Notes: generated from the sequence alone by a model not told the origin. A stretch of 56,349 bases of DNA from DASZYF01 sp035545535 (GCA_035545535.1 DASZYF010000112.1:1-56349); one strand, 5' to 3'. Shown: positions 7,795 through 15,839, numbered from the stretch's first letter. Made by a program: numbers and translations.

Positions 7795-8274
7795 TCAGGC
7801 CTCCTGCTTCTGATCCGACTTGGGCGCGGCGGTTCCGCGGCTCACGATGACGCTGGTCGCGAGCGCGACGCGCACACCGGCCTCGTCGGTGACCGTGGTC
7901 TCGACGGTGAGCAGCTCGTTGCGCCCGGCGTCGCGGATGTCGGTGATGGCCTGCTGCGCCCGCAGCCGGTCCCCCGCGACCACGGGGCGGTCGAGCGCGA
8001 AGCGCTGCTCGCCGTGCACGACGAGCGCGTAGTTGAGACCGAGCTCGGCGTCGGTCGCCGGCGACGGGTGGGGGAAGCGGAACTGCAGGGTGGTGAGGAA
8101 CGTCGGCGGGGCGACGACGTCGGCGTGGCCGAGCGCCTGCGCGGCCGCGGCGTCGGTGTAGGCCGGGTTGAGGTCGCCGATGGCGACGGCGAAGTCGCGG
8201 ATCTTCTCCCGCGCGACCTCGTACACGTCGGAGGCCGGGTACGAGCGCCCGATCAGGTCACGGTTGAGCGGCAC
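7795..8274 (-). CDS. hadA: Dehydratase subunit HadA (MaoC-like, FAS1-type N-terminal domain)
   Basis: Non-catalytic, substrate-stabilising partner of HadB. It has 159 residues, the size of mycobacterial HadA. The equivalent of the catalytic motif reads AIGDLNPAYTD, lacking the His, as in HadA. The GTG start at 8274 has AAGGAG seven bases upstream. A membrane-protein gene separates it from rpmG, whereas in mycobacteria rpmG and hadA are adjacent. Confidence 0.87.
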   Translation of the reverse strand: MPLNRDLIGRSYPASDVYEVAREKIRDFAVAIGDLNPAYTDAAAAQALGHADVVAPPTFLTTLQFRFPHPSPATDAELGLNYALVVHGEQRFALDRPVVAGDRLRAQQAITDIRDAGRNELLTVETTVTDEAGVRVALATSVIVSRGTAAPKSDQKQEA

Positions 8275-8298
8275 GGCACTCCTTCGAGGGGGGATGGA

Positions 8299-9111
8299 TC
8301 ACGGGAGGGCGGCGTAGACGAGCGCCTCGACGAGCGCGGTCGCCACGAGGAGGGCGCCGAGGCCTGCGATGAGCTCGAGGCGACGGCGGGCGGTGTGGTG
8401 CGGGATCCAGACGACCGCGAGGATGCCGACGACGAGCACGGCGGTGACGACGAGCGGCAGCGCGGTGGCCATGCCCCGGGTGCCGCCGCAGCCGAACGCG
8501 CCGTGGTGGTGCGCGCTCTTGTAGGCCTGGCAGGTGCCCGCGTCCGGCCACTTCTCGACGTTGAGCAGCGCGAGCATCAGGCCGAGCAGGATGCCGCCGG
8601 CCCCGACGAGGGCGGACGACCACGAGACGACCCGCTCCATGCTCGGGCGCCGGTGGTGCCTGTGGATCGTGCCCACCGGGTCCGCGGCCAGCACCTTGGG
8701 AGCCGGTGGGGTGACGACGAGCGTCGGCACAGCGGCCGTGGGCGGCGCGGTCGTAGGCACGGCGCTCGTGGGCGGGGAGACGACGACGGTCGGCGGGCCG
8801 GCGGGGACGGTGCGGGCCGGCGGGGCCGCGAGGTCTTCGTCGCCGACGAGCCAGTCGTCGCCGGCGGAGTCGGAGTCGCCCGCGGGGTCGCCAGCGGGAT
8901 CGTCCGGGTAGGTCGCGTCCGGCGCGGCGCGCCGGCCCGTCCAGGTGGGGACGTCGCCGAGGTCGGGGGTGGTCGAGATGGTCACCATCGGCGGGACGTT
9001 CGGCGACGGCCGGTCGGACTGCGGGAACCAGGCCTCGTCGTGGGCGTGGGCGTCCTCGGGCCCGTCAGCCGCCGGCGCGGCCGGGTCGCCGGAGTCGCCG
9101 GGGGGGACCAC
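8299..9111 (-). CDS. Conserved membrane protein of unknown function
   Basis: I do not recognise a named family. The 270-residue product has an acidic, Pro/Asp-rich N-terminal half (about residues 1-150) that looks disordered. Three probable membrane spans follow: SWSSALVGAGGILLGLMLAL, LPLVVTAVLVVGILAVVWIP and the C-terminal LIAGLGALLVATALVEALVY. A His-rich patch (IHRHHRR) lies just before span 1. The GTG at 9111 lacks a clear ribosome-binding site, and an internal ATG near 8990 is possible. It lies between rpmG and hadA in the same direction, 24 bp before hadA. Confidence 0.7.
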   Translation of the reverse strand: MVPPGDSGDPAAPAADGPEDAHAHDEAWFPQSDRPSPNVPPMVTISTTPDLGDVPTWTGRRAAPDATYPDDPAGDPAGDSDSAGDDWLVGDEDLAAPPARTVPAGPPTVVVSPPTSAVPTTAPPTAAVPTLVVTPPAPKVLAADPVGTIHRHHRRPSMERVVSWSSALVGAGGILLGLMLALLNVEKWPDAGTCQAYKSAHHHGAFGCGGTRGMATALPLVVTAVLVVGILAVVWIPHHTARRRLELIAGLGALLVATALVEALVYAALP

Positions 9112-9153
9112 CAGGTGGGACCGGAGTGGGGCTTGACCGGGCCGCAGGCCGGA

Positions 9154-9318
9154 CTAGCGGGTCTCGCGGTGCTCGGTGTGCTGCCGGCAGTGCGGGCAGA
9201 ACTTCTTGAGGTCCATGCGGTCCGGGTCGTTGCGCCGGTTCTTCCGCGTGATGTAGTTGCGGTTCTTGCACACCTGGCAGGCCATGGTGATCTTGGGACG
9301 GACGTCGGTGGCTGCCAC
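9154..9318 (-). CDS. rpmG: 50S ribosomal protein L33
   Basis: Small large-subunit protein of 54 residues starting at a GTG (MAATDVRPKITMACQVC). The four zinc-ligand cysteines are present as CQVC and CPHC, so this is the zinc-containing (C+) form. The core NRNYITRKNRRNDPDRM is diagnostic. It lies immediately downstream of the tRNA array, and the upstream GGAAGAGG can serve as ribosome-binding site. Confidence 0.95.
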   Translation of the reverse strand: MAATDVRPKITMACQVCKNRNYITRKNRRNDPDRMDLKKFCPHCRQHTEHRETR

Positions 9319-9393
9319 GGCGGGTGTGCCTCTTCCTTCTCGGTCGTGCAGTGCTAGGTCGTGCAGTCTGGTCGTTCACGAGACGATCAAGGG

Positions 9394-9466
9394 TAGCGGT
9401 GGCCGGAATCGAACCGGCGACACAGCGATTATGAGCCGCTTGCTCTGCCGACTGAGCTACACCGCC
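9394..9466 (-). tRNA. tRNA-Met (CAT anticodon), elongator type
   Basis: The minus-strand cloverleaf has acceptor GGCGGTG with a G1-U72 wobble, D arm GCTCAG, anticodon loop CTCATAA and T loop GTTCGATT. The G1-U72 pair, as opposed to the unpaired C1-A72 of initiators, and the D-arm sequence indicate elongator Met. The 3' CCA is not encoded. Confidence 0.94.
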
Positions 9467-9521
9467 GAGATCGGTGGTCCAGCCTACCGTGCGCGGCCGG
9501 GCGGCCGTGCTGCGTTCGTGG

Positions 9522-9594
9522 AGCCCCTTTACGGAATCGAACCGTAGACCTTCTCCTTACCATGGAGACGCTCTGCCGACTGAGCTAAAGGGGC
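9522..9594 (-). tRNA. tRNA-Thr (GGT anticodon)
   Basis: The minus-strand cloverleaf has acceptor GCCCCTT paired with AAGGGGC, D arm GCTCAG, anticodon stem TCTCC/GGAGA with loop ATGGTAA, and T loop GTTCGATT. It is the middle gene of the three-tRNA array ahead of rpmG. The CCA tail is not encoded. Confidence 0.95.
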
Positions 9595-9678
9595 TGGTCG
9601 AGCGCTGGCGAGCCTACAGGAGCCGCGCTGCCGCTCGCCGCGAGATCGCGGTCGACAGCCGCCCCTTGCGGGGCTTGG

Positions 9679-9760
9679 TGGCGGGTGATGGGTTCGAACC
9701 ATCGTAGGCAGAGCCGACGGATTTACAGTCCGTTCCCTTTGACCACTCGGGCAACCCGCC
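9679..9760 (-). tRNA. tRNA-Tyr (GTA anticodon), class II
   Basis: The minus-strand cloverleaf is 82 bases long. It has acceptor GGCGGGT paired with ACCCGCC, anticodon loop CTGTAAA, and a long variable arm between the anticodon and T stems, as expected for bacterial tRNA-Tyr. It is the first gene of the array. Confidence 0.95.
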
Positions 9761-9831
9761 AGGGTTCACACGCCGGCCTGGGCTAGCGTGCCGGGACGAG
9801 TTTAGGACATCGCGTGGGAAGGTCGGAAGTC

Positions 9832-10326
9832 GTGGCGGACGCATCGTTCGACGTCGTCTCCAAGGTCGAGAAGCAGGAGGTCGACAACGCCCTGAACCAG
9901 GCGGCCAAGGAGGTCGCGCAGCGCTACGACTTCAAGGGGACCGGGGCGAGCATCGAGTGGTCCGGTGAGGCCGTGCTCATCAAGGCCAACGCCAACGACC
10001 GCGTCATGGCCGTGCTCGACATCTTCAAGGAGAAGCTGGTCAAGCGGCAGGTGTCGCTCAAGTCGCTCGAGCACGACGAGAAGCCGTCGGCCGCCGGCGG
10101 CGATACCGCGCGCCTCGAGGTGAAGCTGGTCGCCGGCATCACCGACGAGAAGGCGAAGAAGATCGTCGCCCTCATCAAGGAGAAGGGCCCCAAGGGCGTG
10201 CACGCCCAGCGGCAGGACGACCAGGTGCGCGTCTCGTCGAAGAAGAAGGACGACCTGCAGGCGACGATGACGCTGCTCAAGGGCGAGGACTTCGGCATCC
10301 CCCTGCAGTTCACGAACTACCGCTGA
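9832..10326 (+). CDS. YajQ family nucleotide-binding protein
   Basis: Cytoplasmic protein of the YajQ/UPF0234 family, which binds nucleotides (some homologues bind cyclic di-GMP). The GTG at 9832 behind a GGAAGGTCGG stretch gives 164 residues (MADASFDVVSKVEKQEVDNA), the family length. A start at 9814 would add six unconserved residues. Signatures QRYDFKG, KSLEHDEKP and the C-terminal PLQFTNYR are all present. It is convergent with the acyl-CoA synthetase gene 15 bp away. Confidence 0.94.
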   Translation: MADASFDVVSKVEKQEVDNALNQAAKEVAQRYDFKGTGASIEWSGEAVLIKANANDRVMAVLDIFKEKLVKRQVSLKSLEHDEKPSAAGGDTARLEVKLVAGITDEKAKKIVALIKEKGPKGVHAQRQDDQVRVSSKKKDDLQATMTLLKGEDFGIPLQFTNYR

Positions 10327-10341
10327 GCGGCTCCCCGCTCG

Positions 10342-12000
10342 TCACCGTGAGAGCGCGGACGCGCGGCCGTTCCGCTCGAAGCGACCGACGAGCTCGGCCC
10401 GGTCGGCGTCGCTCATCGGCGCGAGCGGCTCGCCGCGCTGCGGGCGCCACCACACGTCCTGCGCGTCCCACCGCATGGCCCGCAGCGGCGTGCGATCCAC
10501 CTTGTCGGTCGCCCCGACCGGCAGGGCCGTCAGCAGCCGCACGTAGCGCGGCATCCACTTGGTGCCGAGGTCGCGCTGCTCCCGCAGCCAGCCCTCGAAC
10601 GCCGCGACGTCGAACGAGGCCGGATCGGCGACCTCGAGGACGGCCATGACCTGGTCGTCGACGGTGCGCTCGTCGGGCACGCCGAACACCACGGCGCCGC
10701 TGACGCCGGGGGCGCGCAGCACCACGCGCTCGACTGGGCCGGCCGCGAAGTTCTCCCCGTCGACGCGCAGCCAGTCGGCGGTCCGGCCGGCGAAGAAGAA
10801 GACGCCCGCCTCGTCGCGGTAGCCGAGGTCACCGGACCAGTACCAGCCGTTGCGCACCCGCGCGTTGGTCGCCTCGTCGTTGTTGTAGTAGCCCTCGAAC
10901 CGCTCGAGCGCGTTGCGACCGACGATCTCGCCGATCGCCTCGTCGGCGTTGACGAGCCGGCCGCCGTCGTCGAAGCGGGCGCGCGGCCGCTCCTGTCCCG
11001 TCTCCGGGTCGACGACGGCGATGTCCTGCCCGGGCGCGGGGACGCCGAGCGCGTCGCGCGGTGCGCCCGGCGCGGGCACGAGGATCACCGCGTTCTCGCT
11101 CGAGCCGTAGCCGGTGACGACCAGGCAGCCGAACCGCTGCTCGAACGCGGCGACGTCGACCGGGGACGACTCGGGGCCGAGCACGACCTTGAGGCGGTGG
11201 TCGCGGTCGTCGTCCGCCGGTGGCGTCGCGAGGACGTAGGAGAGCGCCCGGCCCACCGTGTTGGCGAACGTCGCGCCGTGCGCGCGGATGTCGGGGATGA
11301 ACGCCGACGCGGAGAAGCGGCGGCGCAGCACGAGCGTCGCTCCGCTGCCGAGCGCGGGGAACAGGCAGGAGAACAGCGCGTTGCCGTGGAACAGCGGCAT
11401 CGAGCAGTAGAGGACGTCCTTGCTGCGAAAGCCCATGCCGCCGGTGCGCGCGGCTCGGGCCTGCGAGACCTTGACGGCCTTCGGCGCTCCGGTGGAGCCG
11501 GACGTGAACAGCAGGAGGAACAGGTCGCGCTCGCCGGGCAGCGACGCGGGCGGTGGCGCGTCGGCGTGGTCGGCGAGCAGCGCGGCGTAGGTGTCGCTCT
11601 CGATGGTCAGCACGTGACCGTCCGCGGCCCCGAGGTCGAGGCCGTCGAGCAGCGCGGCGTGCGCCGCATCGGTGATGACGAGCTCGCAGTCGGTGGCCCG
11701 GACGTCACGGGCGAGCTCGTCGCCGCGGCGCGTGCTGTTCACCAGCACACCGACGCTGCCGGACAGCGCGCAGCCGGCGAGCAGGTAGACCATCTCGGGC
11801 ACGTTCTCGAGCAGCAGCGCGACGTGCGGCGGGCCTCCGCGGCGCTGCGCGGTCAGCAGCGCGGCGCGCACCTGCGCGTCCGCGACGACGTCCCGCCACG
11901 GGATCTCGGCGCCCTCGAAGCGCAGCCCGTGCTCGGCGTCGTCGGCGCGCGACAGGACGATCGTTGCCGCCGTGGCGTCGGACGGCACCGGCGCGGTCAC
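10342..12000 (-). CDS. AMP-forming acyl-CoA synthetase (FadD/FATP-like)
   Basis: Activates a carboxylic acid to its CoA thioester through an acyl-adenylate. The GTG at 12000 gives 552 residues. Motifs in order are the P-loop-like TSGSTGAPK (166-174), GYGSSEN, YWSGDLGY, GRTADWLRVDGENF and the catalytic lysine K500 in GATDKVDRT. The NSTRRGDELARDV segment resembles FATP-type and FadD17-like enzymes that act on long or steroid side-chain acids. It is the last gene of the operon with the P450. The start lies in the second copy of a 17-bp duplication and has no clear ribosome-binding site, so it probably depends on coupling. The substrate is unknown. Confidence 0.87.
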   Translation of the reverse strand: MTAPVPSDATAATIVLSRADDAEHGLRFEGAEIPWRDVVADAQVRAALLTAQRRGGPPHVALLLENVPEMVYLLAGCALSGSVGVLVNSTRRGDELARDVRATDCELVITDAAHAALLDGLDLGAADGHVLTIESDTYAALLADHADAPPPASLPGERDLFLLLFTSGSTGAPKAVKVSQARAARTGGMGFRSKDVLYCSMPLFHGNALFSCLFPALGSGATLVLRRRFSASAFIPDIRAHGATFANTVGRALSYVLATPPADDDRDHRLKVVLGPESSPVDVAAFEQRFGCLVVTGYGSSENAVILVPAPGAPRDALGVPAPGQDIAVVDPETGQERPRARFDDGGRLVNADEAIGEIVGRNALERFEGYYNNDEATNARVRNGWYWSGDLGYRDEAGVFFFAGRTADWLRVDGENFAAGPVERVVLRAPGVSGAVVFGVPDERTVDDQVMAVLEVADPASFDVAAFEGWLREQRDLGTKWMPRYVRLLTALPVGATDKVDRTPLRAMRWDAQDVWWRPQRGEPLAPMSDADRAELVGRFERNGRASALSR

Positions 12001-12026
12001 TGCTGCGGCGCGGTCACTGCTGCGGC
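11993..12026. repeat. Perfect 17-bp tandem duplication at the P450/acyl-CoA synthetase junction
   Basis: gcggtcactgctgcggc occurs twice head-to-tail (11993-12009 and 12010-12026). Each copy carries on the minus strand the string CAGTGACCGC, with both a TGA and a GTG. The upstream copy provides the P450 stop and the downstream copy provides the synthetase GTG. Because 17 is not a multiple of three, the two genes are now separated instead of overlapping. Confidence 0.9.
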
Positions 12027-13213
12027 GCGAAGACGATCGGCAGCTTGGTGACCTGGCGGAGCAGCGTGGACGGCGGTCGCTCGGGCTCGCCGGCGAACCG
12101 GAAGTCGGGGAAGCGGGCGAGCAGCTCCTCGAGCAGCACCTTGCCCTCGAGGCGCGCGAGGCCCGCCCCCAGGCAGAAGTGCTCGCCGACGCCGAACGCG
12201 ACGTGCGGGTTGGGGGTGCGGGTGATGTCGAAGGTGTCGGCGTCGTCGCCGAACACGGTGGTGTCGCGGTTGGCCGCCATGTAGTGCAGGACGAGGAACT
12301 GGCCTTCCTTGACGGGACAGCCGGTGACCTCGGTGTCGCGCGTCGCCGTGCGGGCCATGGCGAGGATCGGCGTGACCCAGCGCAGCATCTCCTCGACCGC
12401 GGTCGGGATGAGCGACGGGTCGGCGACCAGCGCGGCGCGCTGCTCCGGGTGCTTCGCCAGCTCCCACAGCCCACCGCTGATCAGGGCGCGCGTGGTCTCG
12501 TTGCCCGCGACGAGCAGGCTCATGCAGAAGCCGAGCTGCTCCTGGCGGGGCAGGTGCTCACCGTCGATCTCGGCTTCGACGAGAGCGGTCAGCAGGTCGT
12601 CGGTCGGGTTCTGCATGCGGGCGTCGAGCGCCGCGTTGAAGTACACGAACAGCTCGACCGCGATCATCATGTTCTCGTCGGTGAGCACGGTGGCCGCCTC
12701 GGCCACGGCGTCGCTCCAGCGCTTGAACTTCGCGCGGTCCTCACCGGGGACGCCGAGCAGCTCGGCGATGACGAGCAGCGGCAGCGGAGCGGCCAGCGCC
12801 TCGACGAGGTCGGTCTCCTCGGTCGGGTCGATCTTGTCGAGCAGCTCGCGGGTGAGCTCGCGGATGCGTGGCTCGAGCAGCGCGACGCGGCGCACGGTGA
12901 ACGCCTTGTTGACCAGCTTGCGGTACTGCACGTGCCGCGGCGGATCGACGTAGAGGATCGAGTCGCCGCCACCGATGGGGCGGGCCCGGTCGCCCATGAG
13001 CACGCCCTTGCTCGAGCAGAAGCGCTCCGGGTCGCGGCTCACCTCCTGCACGGCGGCGTGGCCGGTGAGCGCCCAGTAGTCGGCCGGCTCGTACCAGTGC
13101 ACGGGGCTGGCGGCGCGCAGCCGCGCGAGCGCGGGGTCGGGGTCTCCTGCGTAGAACTCGGGGTCGTCGAGCGGCGGGGTGAGGGAGGTGGTCACCGGAG
13201 TCGTGTCGGTCAT
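12014..13213 (-). CDS. Cytochrome P450
   Basis: Soluble heme-thiolate monooxygenase of 399 residues, normal for bacterial P450s. The I-helix motif AGNETT is at 236-241, EMLR (ExxR) at 275-278, and the heme-ligand loop FGVGEHFCLG has Cys347. The YVDPPRHVQYRKLVNKAFT segment resembles the actinobacterial CYP124/125/142 group that oxidises terminal carbons of steroid or isoprenoid chains, but I cannot assign the family firmly. Its ATG overlaps the upstream gene stop (ATGA). No ferredoxin or reductase gene is adjacent. Confidence 0.93.
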   Translation of the reverse strand: MTDTTPVTTSLTPPLDDPEFYAGDPDPALARLRAASPVHWYEPADYWALTGHAAVQEVSRDPERFCSSKGVLMGDRARPIGGGDSILYVDPPRHVQYRKLVNKAFTVRRVALLEPRIRELTRELLDKIDPTEETDLVEALAAPLPLLVIAELLGVPGEDRAKFKRWSDAVAEAATVLTDENMMIAVELFVYFNAALDARMQNPTDDLLTALVEAEIDGEHLPRQEQLGFCMSLLVAGNETTRALISGGLWELAKHPEQRAALVADPSLIPTAVEEMLRWVTPILAMARTATRDTEVTGCPVKEGQFLVLHYMAANRDTTVFGDDADTFDITRTPNPHVAFGVGEHFCLGAGLARLEGKVLLEELLARFPDFRFAGEPERPPSTLLRQVTKLPIVFAPQQ

Positions 13214-14034
13214 GCGGATGCGCCCACCGGCTCCTTGTCGGCTCCCGCGGTCGCGGTCGCCCCCGCGGCAGCCGTCGAGATCGGCCGGAGGGCCCGCTGC
13301 TGCGACCACAGCACGGCCGTGACGAACGCCGCAGGCACCCAGATGAGCAGCGCGGCCCCGGCGATGGCGTCGGCGGTCTGGCCGCCGATCCAGAGCGCCA
13401 CCCCGACCATCATCGCGATCTGCCCGTGGTAGGTCTGCAGCGAGATCAGGTGCGGGTGGCGCGTCCAGGAGCGGACGTCGCCTTCGGGGTCGTCGCGGGT
13501 CAGCAGCGCGAGCACGCCCACGAGCACGATCGAGGTGCCGAGGTAGCCGACCTGGCTGCCGAGCGGCAGGCCGAACCAGAAGCCCGGACCCGTGTAGTGG
13601 AACAGGTCGCCGAGGAAGAAGTGCTTCCCGAGGCGGCTGACCGGGTCGATGATCCACAGCGCCCAGACGCCGAGCATCACGCCGAGCGCGTACTCCTGCC
13701 AGACCCGCGGCGCCCGCAGCCGCCACGGGCCGCTCGCGATCAGGCGGCCGGTGGCGAAGGCGAAGTAGCCCTGGAACGTGTAGGACAGCGCGACCATCAG
13801 CGGCACGGTGCCGACGAAGATCTCGTCGTGGCGGGGGGCCGTGAACGTGTAGTGCGTGTACGGGAAGCCGAAGTGCGTCGACCCGTTCTCGGCCAGCAGG
13901 CCGAAGCCGACCGCGGTGACGGTGTAGATGGCGAGGTTGCGCCATCCCAGGTGCCGGCTGGCCCGCCAGACGTAGACGACGCCGAACAGCGAGACGTACC
14001 AGCGATGGACGAACGTGCCGTAGAGCTCGTGCAT
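13210..14034 (-). CDS. Polytopic membrane protein, carotenoid biosynthesis protein family-like (DUF422/CruF-like)
   Basis: A 274-residue integral membrane protein with about seven hydrophobic spans. The segment FGLLAENGSTHFGFPYTHYTF followed by VGTVPLMVALSYTF resembles the DUF422/Caroten_synth family, whose characterised member CruF hydrates the ends of carotenoids. The family call is from motif resemblance only. The ATG at 14034 is preferred because GAAGGG lies seven bases upstream. The GTG directly before it (14037) is the alternative. It heads an operon with a P450 and an acyl-CoA synthetase, suggesting modification of an isoprenoid or lipid. Its promoter region carries a strong palindrome. 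Confidence 0.65.
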   Translation of the reverse strand: MHELYGTFVHRWYVSLFGVVYVWRASRHLGWRNLAIYTVTAVGFGLLAENGSTHFGFPYTHYTFTAPRHDEIFVGTVPLMVALSYTFQGYFAFATGRLIASGPWRLRAPRVWQEYALGVMLGVWALWIIDPVSRLGKHFFLGDLFHYTGPGFWFGLPLGSQVGYLGTSIVLVGVLALLTRDDPEGDVRSWTRHPHLISLQTYHGQIAMMVGVALWIGGQTADAIAGAALLIWVPAAFVTAVLWSQQRALRPISTAAAGATATAGADKEPVGASA

Positions 14035-14079
14035 CACTGCACCCTTCGGGGGTCACGGGCGGCCGCCGCGCCCGGCGCG

Positions 14080-14105
14080 ACCGTAAGAGTAATCACTCTC
14101 ACGGT
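14080..14105. promoter_or_regulatory. Operator-like palindrome (TetR-type) upstream of the membrane protein/P450/synthetase operon
   Basis: accgtaagagt-aatc-actctcacggt is an 11-bp inverted repeat with one mismatch around a 4-bp centre, about 45 bp upstream of the first start codon. The core AGAGTnnnnACTCT is of the kind bound by TetR-family repressors. No regulator gene is nearby, so the cognate protein must be encoded elsewhere. Confidence 0.6.
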
Positions 14106-14127
14106 TCGACGCGATGCGCTCGGCGCT

Positions 14128-14907
14128 TTAGGCCCCGGGCAGGTGAGCCTCGAACCAGGCGTAGATCCGCGCCCACTCCTCCTCGGCCGGCCCGGGGTCG
14201 TAGCCGCCCCGCATGACCGGCTTGATGAAGGTGCCCATGAGCCGGTGCGACAGCTTCGGTGAGTGGCCGGGCGTCAGGAACGAGTGCCCGGTGTCGTAGG
14301 AGCGCACGTCGTGCTCCACGCCCGCCTCGGTGAGGCGCTTCTCGAGCACCTTGGCCTGCGGGCCGATGGCCTTGTCCTTGCTGCCGTAGGCCGCGATGAC
14401 CGGGGCACAGCCCCGCAGCGTCTCGGTCGTGGGCGCCTGCCCGTAGTTCGCCGAGACCGCTCCGATGCCGTCGCTCGCGGAGCCGAGCAGCAGGGCCAGG
14501 CCTCCGCCGAGGCAGAAGCCGATGACGGCGATGCGGTCGCCGTCCACCTCGGCGCGGCCGGCGAACCAGGCCCGCACCGCCTCGAGCCGGTCCACGGTCA
14601 CGCCGGGCTTCCCGCCGGCGATCTCGCGGAGCGCCTTCACGAGGCAGCCGGTGGTCGTGCCGGCGGACAGGATGTCCGGCATCGCCGCGGCCCAGCCGCG
14701 GGCGGCGAACCGCTCCCCGACCGCCGTGATGTAGGGGTGCACGCCCCAGACCTCGGCGAGGACGAGCACGCCGGGCCAGCCGCCCGTCGGCGGGGGCCCG
14801 TCGGGCAGCACCAGCTGGGTGCGCAGCGTGGCGCCGTCGGGCGCGATGACGTCGGCTTCGGTCCGAACGTCCTTGGGTCTTCCGGCCTGGGGTGTGCCTG
14901 CGGTCAC
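14128..14907 (-). CDS. Dienelactone hydrolase family protein
   Basis: Alpha/beta hydrolase of 259 residues. The dienelactone hydrolase triad is readable: nucleophile Cys132 in GFCLGGG, Asp178 in GSKDK and His208 in DTGHSF. The conserved Glu in LAEVWG (about 52) is the residue that positions the Cys in this family. It is the last gene of a minus-strand run with nuoB/C/I-like genes and htpX, 22 bp after htpX. Whether it truly hydrolyses dienelactones is unknown, since many homologues act on other esters. Confidence 0.87.
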   Translation of the reverse strand: MTAGTPQAGRPKDVRTEADVIAPDGATLRTQLVLPDGPPPTGGWPGVLVLAEVWGVHPYITAVGERFAARGWAAAMPDILSAGTTTGCLVKALREIAGGKPGVTVDRLEAVRAWFAGRAEVDGDRIAVIGFCLGGGLALLLGSASDGIGAVSANYGQAPTTETLRGCAPVIAAYGSKDKAIGPQAKVLEKRLTEAGVEHDVRSYDTGHSFLTPGHSPKLSHRLMGTFIKPVMRGGYDPGPAEEEWARIYAWFEAHLPGA

Positions 14908-14929
14908 GGGCGTGAGCCTGGCACCTCGG

Positions 14930-15832
14930 TCAGATGAGCGGAGTGCCCGCCATCTCCTCGAGCCGGCGGATGCGGTCCTGCAGCGGCGGGTGCGTGGAGA
15001 ACAGCTTGCCGATGCCGCCGCCCCGGAACGGGTTCGCGATCATCAGCGCGCTCGTCGTCGCCAGCTTGGGCGTCTGCGGGAGCGGGGCCTGCTGGGTGCC
15101 GACCTCGAGCTTGCGCAGCGCGCTCGCCAGGCCGAGCGGATCGCCGGTGACCTTCGCCCCCGACTCGTCGGCCTGGTACTCGCGGCTGCGGCTGATGGCG
15201 AGCTGCACGACCGTCGCGGCGATCGGCCCGAGGATCGCGAACAGGAGGAGCACGGCGCCGTTGTCCCGGTCATCGTTGCTGCGCCCGCCGAACCCACCGA
15301 AGATCGCGGCGAACTGCGCCATCTGCGCGAGGAACATGATGACGCTCGCGAGCCCACCCGCGACCGACGCGATGAGGATGTCGCGGTTGGCGACGTGGCT
15401 GATCTCGTGGCCGAGGACGCCGCGGAGCTCGCGATCGTCCATCAGCTGCATGATCCCCTCGGTGCAGCACACGGCCGCGTGCTGGGGGTTGCGGCCGGTG
15501 GCGAAGGCGTTGGGCGCCGGCGTCGGCGACAGGTAGATGGCCGGCATCGGCATGTTGTTGCGCTGGGCGAGGTCGCGCACGATCGCGTACAGGCGCGGCT
15601 GCTGCACCTCGCTCACGGGGTAGGCGTGCATCGATCGCAGCGCGAGCTTGTCGCTGTTGAAGTAGGAGTAGCCGTTCATCGCGAGCGCGATGACGACGGC
15701 GATGACGAGGCCGCCACGGCCGAACAGCGAGCCCACGCCGACGATCAGCGTCGACAGCACGCCGATGAGGACGACGGTCTTGAAGCCGTTCAGGAAGTGC
15801 TTGTGCTCCACGGTCGGTTCAACGCCTTTCAT
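14930..15832 (-). CDS. htpX: Zinc metalloprotease HtpX
   Basis: Membrane-anchored M48B protease that degrades damaged membrane proteins. It has 300 residues. Two N-terminal spans (about 17-34 and 40-55) precede the zinc site HEISH (142-146). The third-ligand region is SREYQADESGA (Glu218, Asp222), and a further hydrophobic stretch lies around 155-210. It starts only 7 bp after the ferredoxin-like nuoI paralogue, so it is probably co-transcribed with that trio. Confidence 0.94.
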   Translation of the reverse strand: MKGVEPTVEHKHFLNGFKTVVLIGVLSTLIVGVGSLFGRGGLVIAVVIALAMNGYSYFNSDKLALRSMHAYPVSEVQQPRLYAIVRDLAQRNNMPMPAIYLSPTPAPNAFATGRNPQHAAVCCTEGIMQLMDDRELRGVLGHEISHVANRDILIASVAGGLASVIMFLAQMAQFAAIFGGFGGRSNDDRDNGAVLLLFAILGPIAATVVQLAISRSREYQADESGAKVTGDPLGLASALRKLEVGTQQAPLPQTPKLATTSALMIANPFRGGGIGKLFSTHPPLQDRIRRLEEMAGTPLI

Positions 15833-15839
15833 GCTTTTC

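Noticed and set aside
9394..9760. The tRNA array as an integration (attachment) site for a mobile element
   Set aside because: No integrase, repeated tRNA 3' end, or composition shift flanks the array. Neighbouring genes are core genes.
12475..14056. Extended P450 and synthetase frames starting far upstream inside the preceding gene
   Set aside because: The extra N-terminal sequence is an out-of-frame reading of the neighbouring gene. Family starts are at 13213 and 12000.
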